From Methylococcaceae bacterium (GTDB lineage Bacteria > Pseudomonadota > Gammaproteobacteria > Methylococcales > Methylomonadaceae), in the NCBI GenBank assembly GCA_947505055.1, contig CANNLO010000064.1:1-18385 (forward strand): a stretch of DNA of 18,385 bases. Reading direction: 5' to 3'. How positions within the stretch are numbered: the stretch's first letter is position 1; each line of letters begins with the position of its first letter. Shown piece by piece: positions 8,166-15,521 of this stretch. Made by a program: the position numbers and the translations under genes. The notes under the pieces were generated by a model. That model was not told the origin of the DNA and searched no databases. It saw only the letters and a list, made by a program, of their open reading frames with translations.

Positions 8166-8902
8166 CAGGCAAAAGCGAACAAAGCGCCCATCAATCCGCC
8201 GAAGACGCCACCCCAAACAACCAGCCAGCCCAAATGCTCGCGAATGATTGCCTGAACCATTTCTTTAACCAATTGTGGAGTTAATTCACTAAGACGTTTA
8301 TCAATGACCGATTCAATTTTACCAATAATATCGCCGCCAATTTTATGTGCATCCAGACCCTGTTTTAAGGCCGTTTTAAAACGATCTGAATCAACCATTT
8401 CAGTCAGGGTGATTTTCATTTTTTCGGTAAAAGGTTCTTTTAACGGAACCAACGCTTCTTCACCTCCCATCATCATCAACATACCACCAAAAGAAGATTC
8501 CATAATCGAGGAAACCAAGCCTTCGTAGACCTTGTCATAATTAACGGCATTTAACAAAGGCTCCAAATTCAACACGCCTTTACCTTGCTCCTCTTCGGAT
8601 TCGATAAATTGTTCGATATTTTCTACGGTAAAAAATTGCTGCATCATCAATTGTTTGATAGACAGTTTAAACTCTTCAAACCGCGCGGGTATGACGCCTG
8701 AGCCATATAAATAAGGTACTTTCTCAAACAGCATATGAATAGCCAACCAATTGGTAATGGCTCCCGAAAGCGCAAAAAAGCCAATCGATTTGATAAACTC
8801 CGATTGCCCAGGCCAAATATAGCCAATAAAAATAACACCCACCGAAATGAGATTGGTCATAAAACTTTTGTTTTCCAGGTATTCTTTATAATCGTTCATC
8901 AT
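8165..8902 (-). CDS. DUF445 family membrane protein
   Basis: A 245-aa protein with the DUF445 signature GAITNWLAIHMLFEKVPYLYG (about 47-67) followed by SGVIPARFEEFK. Hydrophobic spans lie near 15-32, 38-60 and at the C-terminus (about 224-245); the middle is amphipathic and acidic (IESEEEQGKG). Two ATG codons lie in tandem (8902 and 8899) behind AAGAA. The function of the family is not established. The C-terminal end is coupled to the hydrolase by a TGATG overlap, and DUF2835 lies 52 nt upstream on the same strand. Confidence 0.85.
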   Translation of the reverse strand: MMNDYKEYLENKSFMTNLISVGVIFIGYIWPGQSEFIKSIGFFALSGAITNWLAIHMLFEKVPYLYGSGVIPARFEEFKLSIKQLMMQQFFTVENIEQFIESEEEQGKGVLNLEPLLNAVNYDKVYEGLVSSIMESSFGGMLMMMGGEEALVPLKEPFTEKMKITLTEMVDSDRFKTALKQGLDAHKIGGDIIGKIESVIDKRLSELTPQLVKEMVQAIIREHLGWLVVWGGVFGGLMGALFAFA

Positions 8903-8954
8903 TTCTTGGGTAATAATTCATAGGTTTTTTGTGATAGGGATTTTTCATTACAAA

Positions 8955-9188
8955 TCAGCATTCAATTGTTTTAATGCTGACAAATTTATTTTCAGGTGTT
9001 AATTCCATTTCAAAATAGCCGTTAATGCCTTGCCGGGTCAAAAAAGATTGAATTCTACCCGCAGGAAAAGCCACTCTTCGGCCATCCTCAGCAATAACTG
9101 ACACATTTTTGGCTATGCCTTGATAGACCTGAAAAAATTGATCGTAAGACAAAGATAATGTAAATCGGATAAATTGGTTTTGGATCAT
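8955..9188 (-). CDS. DUF2835 family protein
   Basis: A 77-aa protein that fits DUF2835, a small gammaproteobacterial family of unknown function. Typical features are the N-terminal strand-rich part with YDQFFQVYQG, the run EDGRRVAFPAGRIQSFLT (34-51), the G-INGYFE segment and the C-terminal NKFVSIK. No signal peptide or membrane span is present. The ATG at 9188-9186 has no clear ribosome site, but no alternative start keeps the family N-terminus. It is the first gene of the likely DUF2835-DUF445-hydrolase(-galU) unit. Confidence 0.85.
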   Translation of the reverse strand: MIQNQFIRFTLSLSYDQFFQVYQGIAKNVSVIAEDGRRVAFPAGRIQSFLTRQGINGYFEMELTPENKFVSIKTIEC

Positions 9189-9221
9189 GATAGAGAAATC
9201 AACATAATTATATTATGCCCC

Positions 9222-9238
9222 CTCTCCATTTTGGAGAG
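9222..9238. other. Small hairpin upstream of the DUF2835 gene
   Basis: CTCTCCA (9222-9228), loop TTT, TGGAGAG (9232-9238): a perfect 7-bp stem 34 nt upstream of the DUF2835 start. It could be an operator or a leader hairpin. A second inverted repeat, CCTAAAT (9260-9266) with ATTTAGG (9288-9294), lies just beyond it. Confidence 0.4.
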
Positions 9239-9293
9239 TTCTTATTACTCAAGTTATTTCCTAAATCTCCCTTAATCTAAAGGATGTATTTAG

Positions 9294-9327
9294 GAAAAAG
9301 GCGCATCAGATCTCAAAAGATGCGCCT
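9294..9327 (-). terminator. Intrinsic terminator of htpX
   Basis: On the minus strand a 9-bp stem AGGCGCATC/GATGCGCCT (arms 9327-9319 and 9307-9299) with an 11-nt loop is followed by TTTT. It lies 43 nt beyond the htpX stop and separates htpX from the DUF2835 unit. Confidence 0.8.
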
Positions 9328-9369
9328 CCACTCTTTCAAACTGAAAAATATTTTCAGCCAACTCATTCA

Positions 9370-10245
9370 TTAACGATTGTTTTGCAACGCAGCAATGCGC
9401 TCTTCCAAAGGCGGATGACTCATAAAAAACTTCCTGACACCACCACCGTTAATACCGAATGCTGCCAATTGGCCCGGAAGCTCAACCGCTTCCTGACCGC
9501 GTTGCAAGGCACGCAACGCACCAATCATTTTTTCACGTCCTGCCAGTTTTGCGCCGCCCGCGTCAGCCTTGAATTCACGATACCTTGAGAACCACATAAC
9601 CAGCATAGACGCCAAAATACCCAACACTAGCTGTGCCACCATCTGGGTAATGTAATAAGCCGGGCCATAACCACGTTCGGTTTTAAACACAACCCGATCA
9701 ACAACATGACCGATGATAGTCGCAAAAAAATAAACAAAAGTATTGACTACGCCCTGCATTAAAGCCATCGTCACCATATCGCCATTGGCAACATGACTGA
9801 TTTCATGACCGACAACCGCTTCAACTTCATCGGCATTCATGTTTCGTAGCAAACCGGTACTGACGGCCACCAAGGCACTATTTTTACTCATACCGGTAGC
9901 AAAGGCATTGGATTCGGGCGTTTCGAAAATGCCAACTTCGGGCATGCCGATATCTGCCTGCCTGGCCAATTTAGCAACAATGTCGAGCAGCCATTGTTCG
10001 GTTTGATTCTGGGGTTGCTCAATGACCCGTAAACCCATCGCTTTTTTCGCTGACCACTTGGACATCGCCAACGAAATAACAGAACCGGTCATGCCAATAA
10101 CTGCCGACATGACTAAAAGTGCATTAAGATTAAGATCAACGCCTTGAGCATCCAGCGTGCCGCTTAAGCCCAAAACATTAAAAATTATACTGACCACAAC
10201 CAAGATAGCTGCATTGGTCGCCAAAAAAAGAAATATACGCATCAT
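9370..10245 (-). CDS. htpX: Membrane zinc metalloprotease HtpX
   Basis: HtpX is an M48 inner-membrane endopeptidase that helps remove misfolded membrane proteins together with FtsH. The 291-aa protein starts with the family-typical MMRIFLFLATN and has spans near 4-24 and 41-61, then the zinc motif HEISH (147-151), two further hydrophobic segments (about 163-182 and 200-220) and the third ligand region REFKADAGGAKLAG with Glu224. The C-terminal FFMSHPPLEERI is typical of the family. AAGG lies 8 nt before the ATG at 10245. It is divergent from the PQQ-type dehydrogenase gene and ends at its own terminator. No promoter could be assigned with confidence. Confidence 0.96.
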   Translation of the reverse strand: MMRIFLFLATNAAILVVVSIIFNVLGLSGTLDAQGVDLNLNALLVMSAVIGMTGSVISLAMSKWSAKKAMGLRVIEQPQNQTEQWLLDIVAKLARQADIGMPEVGIFETPESNAFATGMSKNSALVAVSTGLLRNMNADEVEAVVGHEISHVANGDMVTMALMQGVVNTFVYFFATIIGHVVDRVVFKTERGYGPAYYITQMVAQLVLGILASMLVMWFSRYREFKADAGGAKLAGREKMIGALRALQRGQEAVELPGQLAAFGINGGGVRKFFMSHPPLEERIAALQNNR

Positions 10246-10322
10246 AACGTTAGCCTTTTGAATTATGTTAAGGTTTGATCAATATGGGGGAGTAAATAAC
10301 AAATTCCAACCCTACCACCAGT

Positions 10323-10330
10323 GCTAATAT
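10323..10330 (+). promoter_or_regulatory. Candidate extended -10 promoter for the PQQ-type dehydrogenase
   Basis: G-C-TAATAT at 10323-10330 completes TGCTAATAT with T10322, an extended -10 element. A poor -35 (TTCCAA) lies 15 nt upstream of the TAATAT. Transcription would start near 10337, giving a leader of about 25 nt with the AAGGAG ribosome site. Confidence 0.4.
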
Positions 10331-10361
10331 AACTTAAATTTTATTGATGAAGGAGATCCCT

Positions 10362-11477
10362 ATGCTTATTATAAAAGTAATTTTGTTTTTATTGCCTTGT
10401 TTTGCCCTTGCCCAAGACAATAGTCATAAAGACCTACTTAGCCAACTAAAACTGCCGCCCGGATTTACAATAACTATTTTCGCCGAAAACCTGCCCAATG
10501 CCCGCAGTTTGGCCTTGGGAGATAACGGAATAATTTTTGTCGGTTCAGGGAAAGAAGGCGTAGTTTATGCCGTGCAAGACAGCAATAACGATGGCCTCGC
10601 CGATAAACGCTATGTTCTCGCCAGCCAACTCTATATGCCTAACGGTGTTGCTTATAAAGATGACACCCTTTATGTTGCCGAAGTTAACCGCATTATTCGT
10701 TTCGACCATATCACGCAGCAATTAGCACATCCGCCCAAAGCAGTTGTCGTTTACGATCAATTCCCTTCGGAGCAACATCACGGCTGGAAATATCTAAGAA
10801 TCGGTCCCGATAACAAACTCTATACGTCAGTCGGCGCACCCTGCAATATTTGCGAACCTGATAAACCGATCTTCAGCTCACTGGTTCGTTTAAATACCGA
10901 TGGTAGCGGCTTTGAACAACTTGCCAGAGGCATCCGCAGTTCCGTAGGCTTTGACTGGAATCCGGAAACTAATGCCCTGTTTTTTACCGATAATGGCCGC
11001 GATTATTTGGGTGATGATTTACCAGCCGATGAACTTAATCAATGGACGACTACAGGTGAGCATTTTGGTTTTCCTTATTGTCATGGCGGCGAAACCCCAG
11101 ATCCTGACTATTCCTCGGATAAAAAATGTCGACAATTTGCCGCACCGGTTTGGAAATTCAAAGCTCATAGCGCTCCACTGGGATTACGTTTTTATCGTGG
11201 CAAACACTTTCCAGCCGAATTTCATCAGCAATTATTTGTCGCACAACATGGTTCCTGGAACCGGTCTGAGCCACAAGGTTATCGCGTCGCGCTGATTAAA
11301 TTTAATCAAGGCAAACCGATTTCCGAACAAACCTTTATTGACGGCTGGCTAAGCAAAAGCAATGAAATCCTTGGGCGCCCTGTTGACGTACTGGAAGTGC
11401 CCAATGGTAGCCTGTTAATCAGTGATGACAAGCTGGGTGTCATTTACAAGGTCGAATACAAAGGCAACCATGGATAA
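10362..11477 (+). CDS. Secreted PQQ-type sugar/sorbosone dehydrogenase-like beta-propeller
   Basis: A 371-aa protein of the glucose/sorbosone dehydrogenase family (COG2133 type), which oxidises sugars or related alcohols and aldehydes with PQQ in the periplasm. The start is decided by AAGGAG at 10350-10355, 6 nt before ATG 10362; upstream in-frame ATG and TTG codons overlap that site. The N-terminus is a signal peptide (MLIIKVILFLLPCFALA, then QD). Family motifs include KLPPGFTITIFAENLPNARSL, HHGWKYLRIGPDNKLY with the conserved His, and FDWNPETNALFFTDNGRDYLGDD, plus PVWKFKAHSAPLGLRFY and HGSWNRSEPQGYRV near the C-terminus. Four Cys (PCNIC; YCHGG with KKCRQ) could form disulfides. The real substrate cannot be read from sequence. 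The last 8 nt overlap the Nudix gene. Confidence 0.85.
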   Translation: MLIIKVILFLLPCFALAQDNSHKDLLSQLKLPPGFTITIFAENLPNARSLALGDNGIIFVGSGKEGVVYAVQDSNNDGLADKRYVLASQLYMPNGVAYKDDTLYVAEVNRIIRFDHITQQLAHPPKAVVVYDQFPSEQHHGWKYLRIGPDNKLYTSVGAPCNICEPDKPIFSSLVRLNTDGSGFEQLARGIRSSVGFDWNPETNALFFTDNGRDYLGDDLPADELNQWTTTGEHFGFPYCHGGETPDPDYSSDKKCRQFAAPVWKFKAHSAPLGLRFYRGKHFPAEFHQQLFVAQHGSWNRSEPQGYRVALIKFNQGKPISEQTFIDGWLSKSNEILGRPVDVLEVPNGSLLISDDKLGVIYKVEYKGNHG

Positions 11478-12072
11478 GAAATTTGAAATATTAAATAAGG
11501 AGGTCATTTACCAGGGTTTTTTTCGTCTTGAACGATACCGCCTTAAACACACTTTGTATGGCGGCGGCTGGAGTTCTGAAATCACCAGAGAGTTATTTCG
11601 GCGCGGCAGCTGCGTTGCGGTCCTTTTATATGATCCGGATGCCGACAAAGTGGTGTTGATCGAACAATTCAGGACTGGCGCTATTTTAAAAGCAGATAAA
11701 GCCTGGCTGGTGGAGATTGTTGCCGGCGCCATCGAGGAAGGAGAAGTTCCCGAAGCAGTTGCCTATCGCGAATCTCTGGAAGAAGCCGGCTGTGAAATTC
11801 AGCAACTAATGGTTATTAACGAATTTTATACCACGCCAGGCGGTTCTTCCGAATGGATCACGCTGTTTTGCGGCAAGGTTGATAGCACTGCAGTCGGCGG
11901 TCTTCATGGCCTTGAACATGAAGACGAAGATATCTGGGTACGAACTGTTTCCTTTGATGAAGCCTATCTTATGCTTGAAAACGGTGAAATAGACTCGGCA
12001 ATACCGATCATTGCAATCCAGTGGCTGGCTTTAAACAGACAAAAACTTAGACAAGAGTGGGCTGTTAAATGA
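11470..12072 (+). CDS. nudF: ADP-ribose pyrophosphatase-type Nudix hydrolase
   Basis: A 200-aa cytoplasmic Nudix hydrolase. The Nudix box is complete: G-x5-E-x7-RE-S-L-EE-A-G-C in GAIEEGEVPEAVAYRESLEEAGC (split here as GAIEEGE, VPEAVAY, RESLEEAGC). The N-terminal domain (VIYQGFFRLERYRL, LFRRGSCVAVLLYD, LIEQFRTGA) and the loop EFYTTPGGSSEWITLFCG match the NudF/ADP-ribose pyrophosphatase group, which cleaves ADP-ribose to AMP and ribose-5-phosphate. I chose ATG 11470, which has AAAGG 5-6 nt upstream and overlaps the previous gene by 8 nt; the longer open frame from 11422 only reads through that gene. A 6-bp hairpin (GGCTGT/ACAGCC, 12060-12077) spans the stop codon. Confidence 0.9.
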   Translation: MDKKFEILNKEVIYQGFFRLERYRLKHTLYGGGWSSEITRELFRRGSCVAVLLYDPDADKVVLIEQFRTGAILKADKAWLVEIVAGAIEEGEVPEAVAYRESLEEAGCEIQQLMVINEFYTTPGGSSEWITLFCGKVDSTAVGGLHGLEHEDEDIWVRTVSFDEAYLMLENGEIDSAIPIIAIQWLALNRQKLRQEWAVK

Positions 12073-12089
12073 CAGCCGAATTAATAAAT

Positions 12090-12113
12090 GATCTCGCCTT
12101 GGGATGCGAGATC
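12090..12113. other. Hairpin downstream of nudF
   Basis: GATCTCGC (12090-12097), 8-nt loop, GCGAGATC (12106-12113): a perfect 8-bp stem 18 nt after the nudF stop. No T-run follows on either strand, so it is at best a non-canonical terminator or a 3' stabiliser. Confidence 0.45.
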
Positions 12114-12119
12114 CCGATT

Positions 12120-12143
12120 AAAAAACCCCGTTGCGATAGCGAC
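12120..12143 (-). terminator. Possible weak terminator for the metallophosphoesterase gene
   Basis: On the minus strand GTCGC, loop TATC, GCAAC (one wobble pair), then GGGG and TTTTTT. The T6 run is good but the stem is only 5 bp and is separated from the T-run by four G, so efficiency is doubtful. Confidence 0.3.
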
Positions 12144-12192
12144 ACTCCAACTGATTCAGCACTATCTGCGTAATATCAGTTAACAATTCAAA

Positions 12193-12231
12193 CTGTGTAA
12201 ATGATGGTTTTAAGGATTTTCATTTACACAG
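12193..12231. repeat. Inverted repeat next to the metallophosphoesterase stop
   Basis: CTGTGTAAATG (12193-12203) and CATTTACACAG (12221-12231) are perfect 11-nt inverted repeats, 12 bp with the next A-T pair, around a 17-nt spacer. It lies 10 nt beyond the metallophosphoesterase stop codon, in the gap between two convergent genes. There is no run of T, so it may be a two-way, low-efficiency terminator or mRNA-end structure. Confidence 0.6.
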
Positions 12232-12241
12232 CCATTTAAAA

Positions 12242-12970
12242 TTAAATATCCACCACTCTGTTCGTATCAAAACCGGGAACCAGTTTCTTGCCGATGTAAC
12301 CTCTGGGATTACACAGGATTCTGGCGCCGGCAATACGATAATCTGCCGGACTATGAACATGACCATGAAACCAGACTTCAATTTCATTTTCATGTAAAAA
12401 ATACTTTAAATCATTGCAATAGGCTATTTTCTTGAGCGCCTCAGCAGAATCTTTCCAGCTCCACATGGAAGGTGCATGATGGGTAACGACCACTGTTTTA
12501 CCGGAAAAGGGCCGGGCTAATTCATCTTTTAACCACTTTTTTGAAATTTGATGTAAATGACTAAACTTCAGGGTATCAAAAGGCTTTTGCTCGAATTGAA
12601 TCTTTCTGAAGTCATTTAAGGTCTTGCCTAAAGCCTCGGCCTTTTTTTCACCATCGACAAACAAATCTGCCCAAAGCGTGCAACCTAAAAAACGCACACC
12701 CTGAAAAACAAAACTGTCATTTTCAAGAAAATTAATATTGCTATCTGCGCACTGCCTGCGTAGCGACAATAAAGTTTCCTGATAGTCATGAGTATAAAAC
12801 TCGTGATTACCTGCCACATAAATAACCGGTTTATTGAGCGTTTTCAACCACTCCAGACCTTGCGTACTAATACCGATATCACCTGCTGCAACGATGATGT
12901 CAGCGTCATTATTCGGCACTTCAAGCATACCGAACTCCAGATGTACATCAGAAAAATAATTTATCCTCAC
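12242..12970 (-). CDS. Calcineurin-like metallophosphoesterase
   Basis: A 242-aa protein with a full set of metallophosphoesterase motifs: D-x-H (Asp8, His10 in SDVHLEFG), GDIG (Asp31), GNHE (Asn55, His56), THHAP (His164, His165) and GHVHSP (His204, His206). These ligands bind a dinuclear metal centre that hydrolyses phosphoesters; the substrate is unknown. No signal peptide is present. The start is GTG 12970-12968; a stop codon lies five codons upstream, and no ATG keeps the N-terminal MRINYFSDVH motif. The ribosome site is weak. The gene is divergent from ispG across about 87 nt and convergent with nudF. Confidence 0.9.
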   Translation of the reverse strand: MRINYFSDVHLEFGMLEVPNNDADIIVAAGDIGISTQGLEWLKTLNKPVIYVAGNHEFYTHDYQETLLSLRRQCADSNINFLENDSFVFQGVRFLGCTLWADLFVDGEKKAEALGKTLNDFRKIQFEQKPFDTLKFSHLHQISKKWLKDELARPFSGKTVVVTHHAPSMWSWKDSAEALKKIAYCNDLKYFLHENEIEVWFHGHVHSPADYRIAGARILCNPRGYIGKKLVPGFDTNRVVDI

Positions 12971-13001
12971 ACTAAACTCTACTCAATTGGCTGTATCAGC
13001 G

Positions 13002-13007
13002 TATAAT
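13002..13007 (+). promoter_or_regulatory. Candidate -10 box for ispG
   Basis: A perfect TATAAT at 13002-13007, 50 nt before the ispG ATG, in the divergent gap. I see no good -35 hexamer at 16-18 nt, so an activator or an extended element may be needed. Pattern match only. Confidence 0.4.
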
Positions 13008-13057
13008 TTAACAACATTATTCCCATTAACTGTAACCTTTTCAAAAAGATTTTGCAC

Positions 13058-14275
13058 ATGTCTATCAGCCTTAGAAAAATCACTCATCAAGTTTTAGTCG
13101 GCGATGTTAAAGTCGGCGGCGGCGCACCTATCGTTGTTCAGTCGATGACTAATACCGATACCGTTAATGTTTTGGCTACTGTTAACCAGATCATCGAACT
13201 GGCTGAAGCGGGTTCAGAACTGGTCAGAATCACCGTCAACTCTGAAGAAGCAGCGAAAGCTGTTGCCGAAATCCGCAACCAGTTGGACAAAAAAGGCAAC
13301 CACACGCCGATCGTTGGCGATTTTCATTTTAACGGCCATAAACTCTTGGAAAAATATCCAGACTGCGCCCAGGCCTTGGATAAATACCGCATTAATCCCG
13401 GCAACGTAGGACGCGGTAAAAGCCGTGACCCACAATTCCAGCAAATGATCGAATTTGCCTGTCAATATAACAAACCAGTCCGTATCGGCGTCAACGGCGG
13501 CAGTTTGGATCAAGCGGTATTAACCCGTTTGCTCGATGAAAACAGGAACTTACAAACACCCGAACCCTTAGCTGCCGTTACCCGAAAAGCCATCGTCTTG
13601 TCCGCCCTTGAAAGCGCCGCTAAAGCCGAAGAAATTGGACTCAGCAAAAATCAAATTATCTTATCCTGCAAAATCAGCAATGTGCAGGAACTGATCAATA
13701 TTTATCTAGATCTGTCCAGCCGTTGCGATTATGCGCTGCATTTGGGACTGACCGAAGCCGGCATAGGTTCCAAAGGCATCGTGTCTTCCTCTGCCGCTTT
13801 ATCGGTATTGATGCAACAAGGCATCGGCGACACCATTCGCATTTCCCTGACCCCAGAACCCGGCGCTTCCAGAACCCAGGAAGTTATCGTTGGCCAGGAA
13901 ATACTTCAAACCATGGGCTTTCGCTCGTTCACCCCGATGGTTATCTCCTGCCCCGGTTGCGGTCGCACCACCAGCGATTATTTCCAAAAACTGGCCATGG
14001 ACATTCAGGGTTATCTGCGCGATCAAATGCCAGTCTGGCGCACCCAATATCCCGGCGTGGAAACGATGGAGGTTGCGGTTATGGGCTGTGTGGTCAATGG
14101 ACCGGGCGAAAGCAAAAGCGCCAACATTGGCATCAGCCTTCCCGGTACTGGTGAAACACCGGTAGCGCCAGTTTATGAAGATGGCGAAAAAACCGTTACC
14201 TTAAAGGGCGACAGAATTGCCGAAGAATTCCAGGAAATCGTGCAACGCTATATCGAAACGCATTACTCGGCTTAA
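13058..14275 (+). CDS. ispG: 4-hydroxy-3-methylbut-2-enyl diphosphate synthase (IspG/GcpE)
   Basis: IspG carries out the penultimate MEP-pathway step, reductive ring opening of MEcPP to HMBPP, with a 4Fe-4S cluster and reduced flavodoxin or ferredoxin. The 405-aa protein contains [17 protein letters not shown] (18-34), the barrel motifs GDFHFNG (87-93) and RINPGNVG (111-118), LHLGLTEAG (228-236), and the cluster ligands Cys298 and Cys301 (SCPGCGR) and Cys344 with Glu351 ([11 protein letters not shown]). It has the usual bacterial two-domain architecture and is somewhat longer than the 372-aa E. coli form. ATG 13058 is chosen; an in-frame TTG lies two codons upstream. The ribosome site is weak. 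Within the window it stands alone, followed by a hairpin. Confidence 0.97.
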   Translation: MSISLRKITHQVLVGDVKVGGGAPIVVQSMTNTDTVNVLATVNQIIELAEAGSELVRITVNSEEAAKAVAEIRNQLDKKGNHTPIVGDFHFNGHKLLEKYPDCAQALDKYRINPGNVGRGKSRDPQFQQMIEFACQYNKPVRIGVNGGSLDQAVLTRLLDENRNLQTPEPLAAVTRKAIVLSALESAAKAEEIGLSKNQIILSCKISNVQELINIYLDLSSRCDYALHLGLTEAGIGSKGIVSSSAALSVLMQQGIGDTIRISLTPEPGASRTQEVIVGQEILQTMGFRSFTPMVISCPGCGRTTSDYFQKLAMDIQGYLRDQMPVWRTQYPGVETMEVAVMGCVVNGPGESKSANIGISLPGTGETPVAPVYEDGEKTVTLKGDRIAEEFQEIVQRYIETHYSA

Positions 14276-14280
14276 AATCA

Positions 14281-14316
14281 ATCCCGCCTAAACTCGCATT
14301 TGCGTTTAGGCGGGAT
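14281..14316. terminator. Strong hairpin between ispG and the convergent methyltransferase gene
   Basis: A perfect 13-bp stem, ATCCCGCCTAAAC (14281-14293) with GTTTAGGCGGGAT (14304-14316), with an inner CGC/GCG pair in the loop region. It begins 6 nt after the ispG stop. No T-run follows on the plus strand. On the minus strand TGATTTT follows, a modest U-rich tail. It probably serves both convergent genes. Confidence 0.7.
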
Positions 14317-14352
14317 CAATATTAACTACAATCGTTTATAGGCCTTGGAAAA

Positions 14353-15188
14353 TCAAACCACCAAAGGCTTACGCGCACTATAGCAACCTAGCATCCCTGA
14401 AAAGATGGCTTTTGCCGAAACTTCTGTGTAACCCTGTTCTTCCAGCAAAATAGACAACTCTTCGGTTGAATAAAAAATTTCCAGTGCGCTGATAAAATAC
14501 TGAATCAAATTGTAGGCGGCATGACTGCTGCGAAACAGCAAACCCGTACCGCTCAGACACAAGCGTCAATAAGCGTAATAAACTTTTCTACAACTTTATT
14601 GCTGGGTCTTAACATATCGCAATGATAAAAATGACCGCCCGGTTTTAAAACGCGATTAATCTCGCCGAACATGTGGGCGATTTTTAAATGACGCGAGGCA
14701 AATTGCAAAGTCACCACATCAAAATGGTTATCGGGAAACGGTAAAGTATGAACATCAGCAATCGTGCTATTAATCTTGAAACCTAATTTCTCAGCCCGTT
14801 GACGGCCCACTTCCTGCATATCGACACTGCGGTCAACAGCGTTTATTTCCAAGGTCGGTTCACGTTTAAGCAAGGCTATGCCTATCGCATTGGTGCCAGC
14901 ACAGACATCAAGCACACGCTGATTTGGCTTTACTTCGATCATCGACATAAAGGTACGCAAAAACCAGTTCCAGCAACCTAAGCTGGCAACCTGATTGCCA
15001 CGGTCATAATAAGGTGAGATATTTTTAAACGCATCATTCAGTTGTTCAGACCAAACCGTGCTAAAAGCCGATTCACGTACTTGTTCACTCCTGGTTAGTG
15101 GAGGTAAAGCCATAAAGATAGTGTTCCGTTGTAAAGTGGATAAGATATTTGCTTGTTGATTAGTTAATTCCCCAAAAAAATTGAACAT
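14353..15188 (-). pseudogene. UbiE/Coq5-like SAM-dependent methyltransferase, interrupted by a frameshift
   Basis: The first frame (15188 to 14553, 211 codons) holds a class I methyltransferase: YYDRGNQVASLGCWNWF, motif I RVLDVCAGTNAIG (91-103), AVDRS with Asp119, DVHTLPFPDNHFDVVTL (145-161) and LKPGGHFYHCDMLRPSNK (181-198), closest to UbiE/Coq5 enzymes that methylate quinone precursors. It stops after IDACV. The expected C-terminal part (CLSGTGLLFRS, then FYSTEELSILLEEQGY and AKAIFSGMLGC) continues at once in another frame (14562 to 14353). Removing one GT from TGTGT near 14558-14562 would restore one frame of about 253 aa from ATG 15113, which is the normal UbiE length. I therefore favour 15113 as the true start; 15188 is the longest option. 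It could be a real inactivating mutation, a sequencing error, or unproven recoding; there is no canonical slippery heptamer. Confidence 0.8.
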
Positions 15189-15521
15189 TCAAGGAATATT
15201 AGCTTCACAAAACTGCCGAAGTGCAGAGTACAAACCCAGGTTTGTACTCCGTTTACTTTATAATCAGCCTGTTACGTTATTTCATGGTCCAGCGCGGCAA
15301 CCACATTTGCGCAAAAGAGGTTATAAACATAACCATCAAAGTTTAATTACATTTTTTTACTTTTTTTAAGCTTAATTTAAGGTAGCAAGCATTGTCAATT
15401 TTAAACCTTATGATAATAGATGATTGAATTCGTTGGTATATTTACATTTGTTAATGATTCTAGTCATTTATGTCACAACCCGGCAAATCTGTTGCGTTTA
15501 GCACACAACTCATTTTTATAA
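15189..15521. other. Intergenic region between nspC and the methyltransferase gene
   Basis: About 330 bases, AT-rich, no credible gene. Both flanking genes read leftwards, so this is the nspC 3' end and the methyltransferase leader. It holds the palindrome at 15226-15249, a smaller one GGTTAT/ATAACC (15319-15334, 4-nt loop), a run of T7-AC-T7 near 15351-15367, and a minus-strand TTGACA (15398-15393) that could be a -35 box although its -10 (TAAGCT, 18 nt away) is poor. No clear terminator for nspC was found. Confidence 0.45.
15226..15249. promoter_or_regulatory. 24-nt palindrome upstream of the methyltransferase gene
   Basis: GAGTACAAACC (15226-15236), two-base centre CA, GGTTTGTACTC (15239-15249): perfect 11-bp arms. 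It lies 38 nt upstream of ATG 15188 and 113 nt upstream of ATG 15113. The near-zero loop suits a dimeric-regulator operator or DNA cruciform better than an RNA hairpin. The regulator is unknown. Confidence 0.5.

Noticed and set aside
13214..14154. Several open frames of 80-143 aa on both strands within ispG
   Set aside because: All overlap the strongly conserved ispG frame; their composition is typical of out-of-frame translation.
14553..14570. Programmed frameshifting in the UbiE-like gene
   Set aside because: No X-XXY-YYZ slippery heptamer and no recognised stimulatory structure; mutation or sequence error is simpler.
15319..15367. T-rich stretch with a GGTTAT/ATAACC palindrome as an intrinsic terminator
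   Set aside because: The palindrome does not directly precede the T-runs in the orientation of either neighbouring gene.
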